This document shows, one piece after another, positions 6,412 through 8,650 of a stretch of DNA of 8,650 nt (positions are counted from its first letter, which is position 1; each line of letters opens with the position of its first letter). Source of the DNA: Alphaproteobacteria bacterium (lineage in GTDB: Bacteria > Pseudomonadota > Alphaproteobacteria > Micropepsales > Micropepsaceae); assembly GCA_003131925.1 (NCBI GenBank), contig PKWC01000045.1, positions 1-8,650 on the forward strand. The letters are read 5' to 3'. The notes under the pieces are model-generated. The model worked only from the letters and a program-made list of their open reading frames with translations. It ran no database searches and was not told the DNA's origin. A program made the position numbers and the translations under genes.

Positions 6412-6759
6412 ATGAAAACGATCGCGAAAATGGCGGCGGGCGCATTGATAGCTTGTGGCGCCACGCTGGCGGTTGCTGCTCCGGCGAATGCGGGAGTGAG
6501 AATCGGCGTGGGTATTGGCGTGCCGGTCGTACCCGCTTATGGCGCGTCGCCGTGTTACGCGTACGGCAACCCGTACGACTGTGGATATCCCGCCTATTAC
6601 GGTCCTGGTTATGTCGGGGCCTATTGGGGCGGACGCGGCTACTGGGGTGGCTATGGTGCGCGCGGCTATTGGAGCCATGCTGGCTGGAGGCCCGCGGTTC
6701 GGGTTGGTGTGGGACATGGCTTCGGCCATGTGGGCTTTGGCGGTGCGCGTCGCCTCTAA
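6412..6759 (+). CDS. Small secreted Gly/Tyr-rich protein (115 aa)
   Basis: A clear signal peptide (MKTIAKMAAGALIACGATLA, cleavage after APANA at residue 27) is followed by GVRIGVGIGVPVV and a low-complexity segment of Gly, Tyr, Trp, Pro and Arg (about 43-95) with repeated YWGG and YGxGY phrases. Cys48 and Cys57 flank a Tyr-rich loop and could form a disulfide. There is no catalytic motif. Proteins of this form are common in alphaproteobacteria as periplasmic or surface proteins of unknown role. AAGGAAG eight bases upstream supports the ATG at 6412; a TTG two codons earlier is less likely. The gene is divergent from the receptor, and a strong hairpin follows it at 6787-6812, so it is probably transcribed alone. 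Confidence 0.85.
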   Translation: MKTIAKMAAGALIACGATLAVAAPANAGVRIGVGIGVPVVPAYGASPCYAYGNPYDCGYPAYYGPGYVGAYWGGRGYWGGYGARGYWSHAGWRPAVRVGVGHGFGHVGFGGARRL

Positions 6760-7065
6760 GTCTTCGTAAACTCAGGTTCGGGAGTGCGCGGCTGCCAAAA
6801 TCGGCGGCCGCGAAATCCCAACAATCATCCAGCCCAGGACCTTCCGCGAAAATACAACGAAACCTCGGGAGATTTCAGAACTAAAGGAAGGTTCGGGGGC
6901 AGAGCTCGAATCTTTTGCGACTTTTCGATGGCGTAGCTGCGCCGACACGATCAATATTGAAGGCGGCCTCGAGTTTACGTGCAGCGGCCGGCGCGACGCT
7001 TCTTTGTGCGAGCGTATTCCGACTCTCACCCCGTACACGGGTGCGATGCAAAGCGGGAGAATCGC
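6760..7065. other. Intergenic region between the Gly/Tyr-rich and barrel-protein genes
   Basis: These 306 bases hold the hairpin at 6787-6812 and then no gene that I can support. The frame of the next gene is open upstream to an ATG at 6979, but those 29 residues would bury the signal peptide and look non-coding. I see no well-matched promoter. Confidence 0.4.
6787..6812 (+). terminator. Strong GC hairpin after the Gly/Tyr-rich gene
   Basis: CGCGGCTGCC (6787-6796) pairs with GGCGGCCGCG (6803-6812) through ten base pairs with one G-U wobble, around the loop AAAATC. It lies 27 bases behind the stop at 6759. No T-tract follows, so it could work as an RNA 3' stabiliser or with Rho rather than as a classical intrinsic terminator. 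Confidence 0.4.
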
Positions 7066-7845
7066 GTGACGGGACGAACCGCGCGCACCATCGCTGGATT
7101 TGGTGCAGCCATTTTGGCGCTCTCGACCGGTGCCGCACTTGCCGGGCCGCCGTTCATAACGGACGATCCCGAGCCGGTCGATTTGGGCCACTGGGAAGTA
7201 TACGCGTTCTCTGCGGGTGCGAGCGGTCGCGACGACACGACAGGACTCGGCCCAGGCATCGAAGTCAATTACGGCGCGGCGCCCGGCCTGCAACTGCACA
7301 TCATCGCAGGCATGTCTTACGACGATCAGCCCGGAGGACATCTGAACGTGGGGCTGAGCGATACGGAGCTGGGCGCCAAACTTCGCTTCATCAATCCCGG
7401 CGACGACGACTGGTATCCGCAAGTGGGCATCTTTCCGCTCGTCGAGGCACCGACGGGCGATGCGAAGCGCGGCCTCGGCGCAGGCGCATGGCAGGAATTC
7501 CTGCCGCTATGGCTCCAGAAGGATTGGGGCAAGTGGACAACCTATGGCGGCGGCGGATACTGGATCAATCCGGGACCCGGCAACCGGAATTACTTGTTCT
7601 TCGGCTGGTTGCTGCAGCGGCAGCTGACGAACGATTTCGCGCTCGGCGCAGAAGTGTTTCACCAGACATCAAGCCTCGTCGGCCGCGCTTCGTCGAGCGG
7701 CTTCAACGTGGGCGGCATCTATGATTTCAGCGAGCACTATCATCTGCTCTTGTCCGGCGGGCGCGGCGGGCTTCTCTATGCGGTCGATGCGCCTGCCGTC
7801 GGATACCCGACCACCTACTATCTGGCATGCCAATGGACATTTTGA
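7066..7845 (+). CDS. Outer-membrane beta-barrel 'transporter' (phenol MetA-like family, 259 aa)
   Basis: A signal peptide (residues 1-26, cleavage after GAALA) is followed by GPPFITDDPEPVDLGHWEVY, a mature N-terminus that I recognise from the large group of proteins annotated as 'transporter' or phenol MetA-degradation-like. The body shows alternating strands (GIEVNYGAAPGLQLHIIAG, DTELGAKLRF, WYPQVGIFPLVEAPTGD, KWTTYGGGGYWINPG, NVGGIYDFSEHYHLLLSGG) and ends in QWTF with a terminal Phe, fitting a 10-12-strand barrel for small molecules. What it transports is not established for the family. GGGAG seven bases before the GTG at 7066 decides the start and places the signal peptide at the N-terminus. 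Its neighbour on the same strand, 204 bases away, is a dioxygenase of the taurine type, but the gap and the repeats in it argue for a separate transcript. Confidence 0.85.
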   Translation: MTGRTARTIAGFGAAILALSTGAALAGPPFITDDPEPVDLGHWEVYAFSAGASGRDDTTGLGPGIEVNYGAAPGLQLHIIAGMSYDDQPGGHLNVGLSDTELGAKLRFINPGDDDWYPQVGIFPLVEAPTGDAKRGLGAGAWQEFLPLWLQKDWGKWTTYGGGGYWINPGPGNRNYLFFGWLLQRQLTNDFALGAEVFHQTSSLVGRASSSGFNVGGIYDFSEHYHLLLSGGRGGLLYAVDAPAVGYPTTYYLACQWTF

Positions 7846-7883
7846 CCTTGACCGTACACCCACCATTTGCTCACGATGACGTG

Positions 7884-7998
7884 CGCGCAATTGCGCGGCG
7901 CCACAGAGCGGTGGAAACTGGCATAAACGAGATACGCCGAATCGTGACTGACGATCAACTATCCCACTCTTGACGACTTTCGACGCGCGACAGACGAC
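7884..7998 (+). promoter_or_regulatory. Candidate regulatory region upstream of the TauD-like gene
   Basis: Three ordered elements lie in the 204-base gap. CGCGCAATTGCGCG (7884-7897) is a perfect 14-bp palindrome. ATCGT (7941-7945) and ACGAT (7951-7955) form an inverted repeat with five bases between. CGAC occurs at 7974, 7981, 7988 and 7995, exactly seven bases apart. TTGACG at 7970-7975 could be a -35 box, but no -10 fits at the right distance. These may be operators for a regulator of sulfonate use; the palindrome could alternatively be the 3' hairpin of the barrel-protein gene. Confidence 0.3.
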
Positions 7999-8049
7999 CG
8001 CGAATCTGCGGTTGGTTTGTTGGGAATGATGAAACCGTCGGAGGAACCG

Positions 8050-8650
8050 ATGAGCGCACTGGAGAAGGCGAAACTCGACGTGCTGACACCGACGATTGGT
8101 GCGCGGATTGACGGCGTCGATCTCTCGGAGCCCTTGGACGATTCGAATATCGCAGCAATCCGTCGGCTGTTTCTCACCCATCGCGTAATCTTCTTTGAGG
8201 ATCAGAATCTGTCTCCGCAACAGCACCGTGATTTCGCGGTGCGATTTGGCACATTTGAACTGCACCCGTTTTATCAGGCCCATCCCGAGGTCCCGGAACT
8301 CGTCGTTCTGGACACGGGAGCGCACAGCCCGACCGATAACGATCACTGGCATACGGATATGACCTATTCGCGCGAGCCGCCCATGGCCGGCATTCTCTAT
8401 TCGCGGCTGATACCGCCGCATGGCGGCGACACGCTGTGGGCGGATATGCATGCTGCGTATCTGGCCTTGTCCGGTTCGCTCAGGGCGCTGCTCGACCCGC
8501 TCGACGCCGTACACGATCTCGCGAAGGCTTTTCCGGCCGAGCATCGGGCGGTGCGAACCTCGGGCTCAGACAAGTACGAGGAAAAGATGAGAGCCAATCC
8601 GCCGGTGCTTCATCCCGTGGTCCGAACCCATCCGGAGACGGGCGAGGATT
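8050..8650 (+). CDS. TauD/TfdA-family Fe(II)/2-oxoglutarate dioxygenase, taurine-type (3' end outside window)
   Basis: Enzymes of this family hydroxylate the carbon next to a sulfonate or similar group, so that taurine gives sulfite and aminoacetaldehyde and the cell gains sulfur. The first 200 codons are present, of roughly 280 expected. IGARIDGVDLSEPL (16-29) is the usual N-terminal signature. HTD at 101-103 supplies the first two iron ligands, His101 and Asp103; the second His lies beyond the window. His72, Tyr75 and Asn97 fall at the positions of His70, Tyr73 and Asn95 that contact taurine in E. coli TauD, all with the same offset of two, and NPPVLHPVVRTHPETG matches TauD closely. This favours taurine or a near sulfonate over 2,4-D; an alkylsulfatase (AtsK-like) remains possible. 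GGAGG lies five bases before the ATG. The protein has no signal peptide and is cytoplasmic. Confidence 0.93.
   Translation, partial: MSALEKAKLDVLTPTIGARIDGVDLSEPLDDSNIAAIRRLFLTHRVIFFEDQNLSPQQHRDFAVRFGTFELHPFYQAHPEVPELVVLDTGAHSPTDNDHWHTDMTYSREPPMAGILYSRLIPPHGGDTLWADMHAAYLALSGSLRALLDPLDAVHDLAKAFPAEHRAVRTSGSDKYEEKMRANPPVLHPVVRTHPETGED

Noticed and set aside
6979..7065. N-terminal extension of the barrel protein from an ATG at 6979
   Set aside because: It would bury a clear signal peptide, while the GTG at 7066 has a good ribosome site.
7669..8544. 291-codon minus-strand frame across the barrel-protein and TauD-like genes
   Set aside because: It spans two recognised genes and a promoter region on the other strand and contains no domain.

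Overview
The window looks like chromosomal DNA of a GC-rich Gram-negative bacterium, most likely an alphaproteobacterium. The reasons are a 760-residue-class TonB-dependent receptor with a C-terminal Phe, a second outer-membrane barrel protein, a basic 59-residue protein of a type common in alphaproteobacteria, and an intergenic repeat at the left edge that resembles dispersed alphaproteobacterial repeats. The taxonomic statement is inference from gene style, not from a marker gene.

Left part (1-1435). A double-hairpin repeat lies at 10-60. A 59-aa DNA-binding-like protein is encoded on the minus strand (292-471) with its own promoter-like sequence. Upstream of it on the same strand is a two-gene unit: a 67-aa coiled-coil protein (920-1123), then an ATGA-coupled 86-aa reading frame (664-923) that is broken by one missing base and is followed directly by a hairpin. 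About 310 bases without a convincing gene follow.

Middle part (1436-3706). A secreted penicillin-binding/serine beta-lactamase-fold protein (plus strand) and a secreted, probably (alpha/alpha)-barrel glycosidase-like protein (minus strand) converge. Each appears to lack one base. If both frames are restored, their stop codons overlap in the four bases TTAG at 2490-2493. Together with the 86-aa frame this makes three apparent single-base deletions in about 2.6 kb, so sequence or assembly error must be considered before real gene decay.

Right part (3813-8650). An intact TonB-dependent receptor (minus, 3813-6080) lies upstream of the glycosidase-like gene and may be co-transcribed with it, as an import and degradation pair. 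Its Shine-Dalgarno sequence lies inside a 7-bp hairpin, and a 32-codon Cys-Cys reading frame with a strong ribosome-binding site ends one base before that hairpin. This possible leader-peptide switch is the most interesting candidate in the window. Divergently come a small secreted Gly/Tyr-rich protein (6412-6759), an outer-membrane barrel protein of the 'transporter'/phenol MetA-like type (7066-7845), and the first 200 codons of a TauD-like Fe(II)/2-oxoglutarate dioxygenase (8050 onward) that keeps the known taurine-contact and iron-ligand residues. I see no CRISPR array, RNA gene, insertion sequence or obvious defence or novel multi-gene system.
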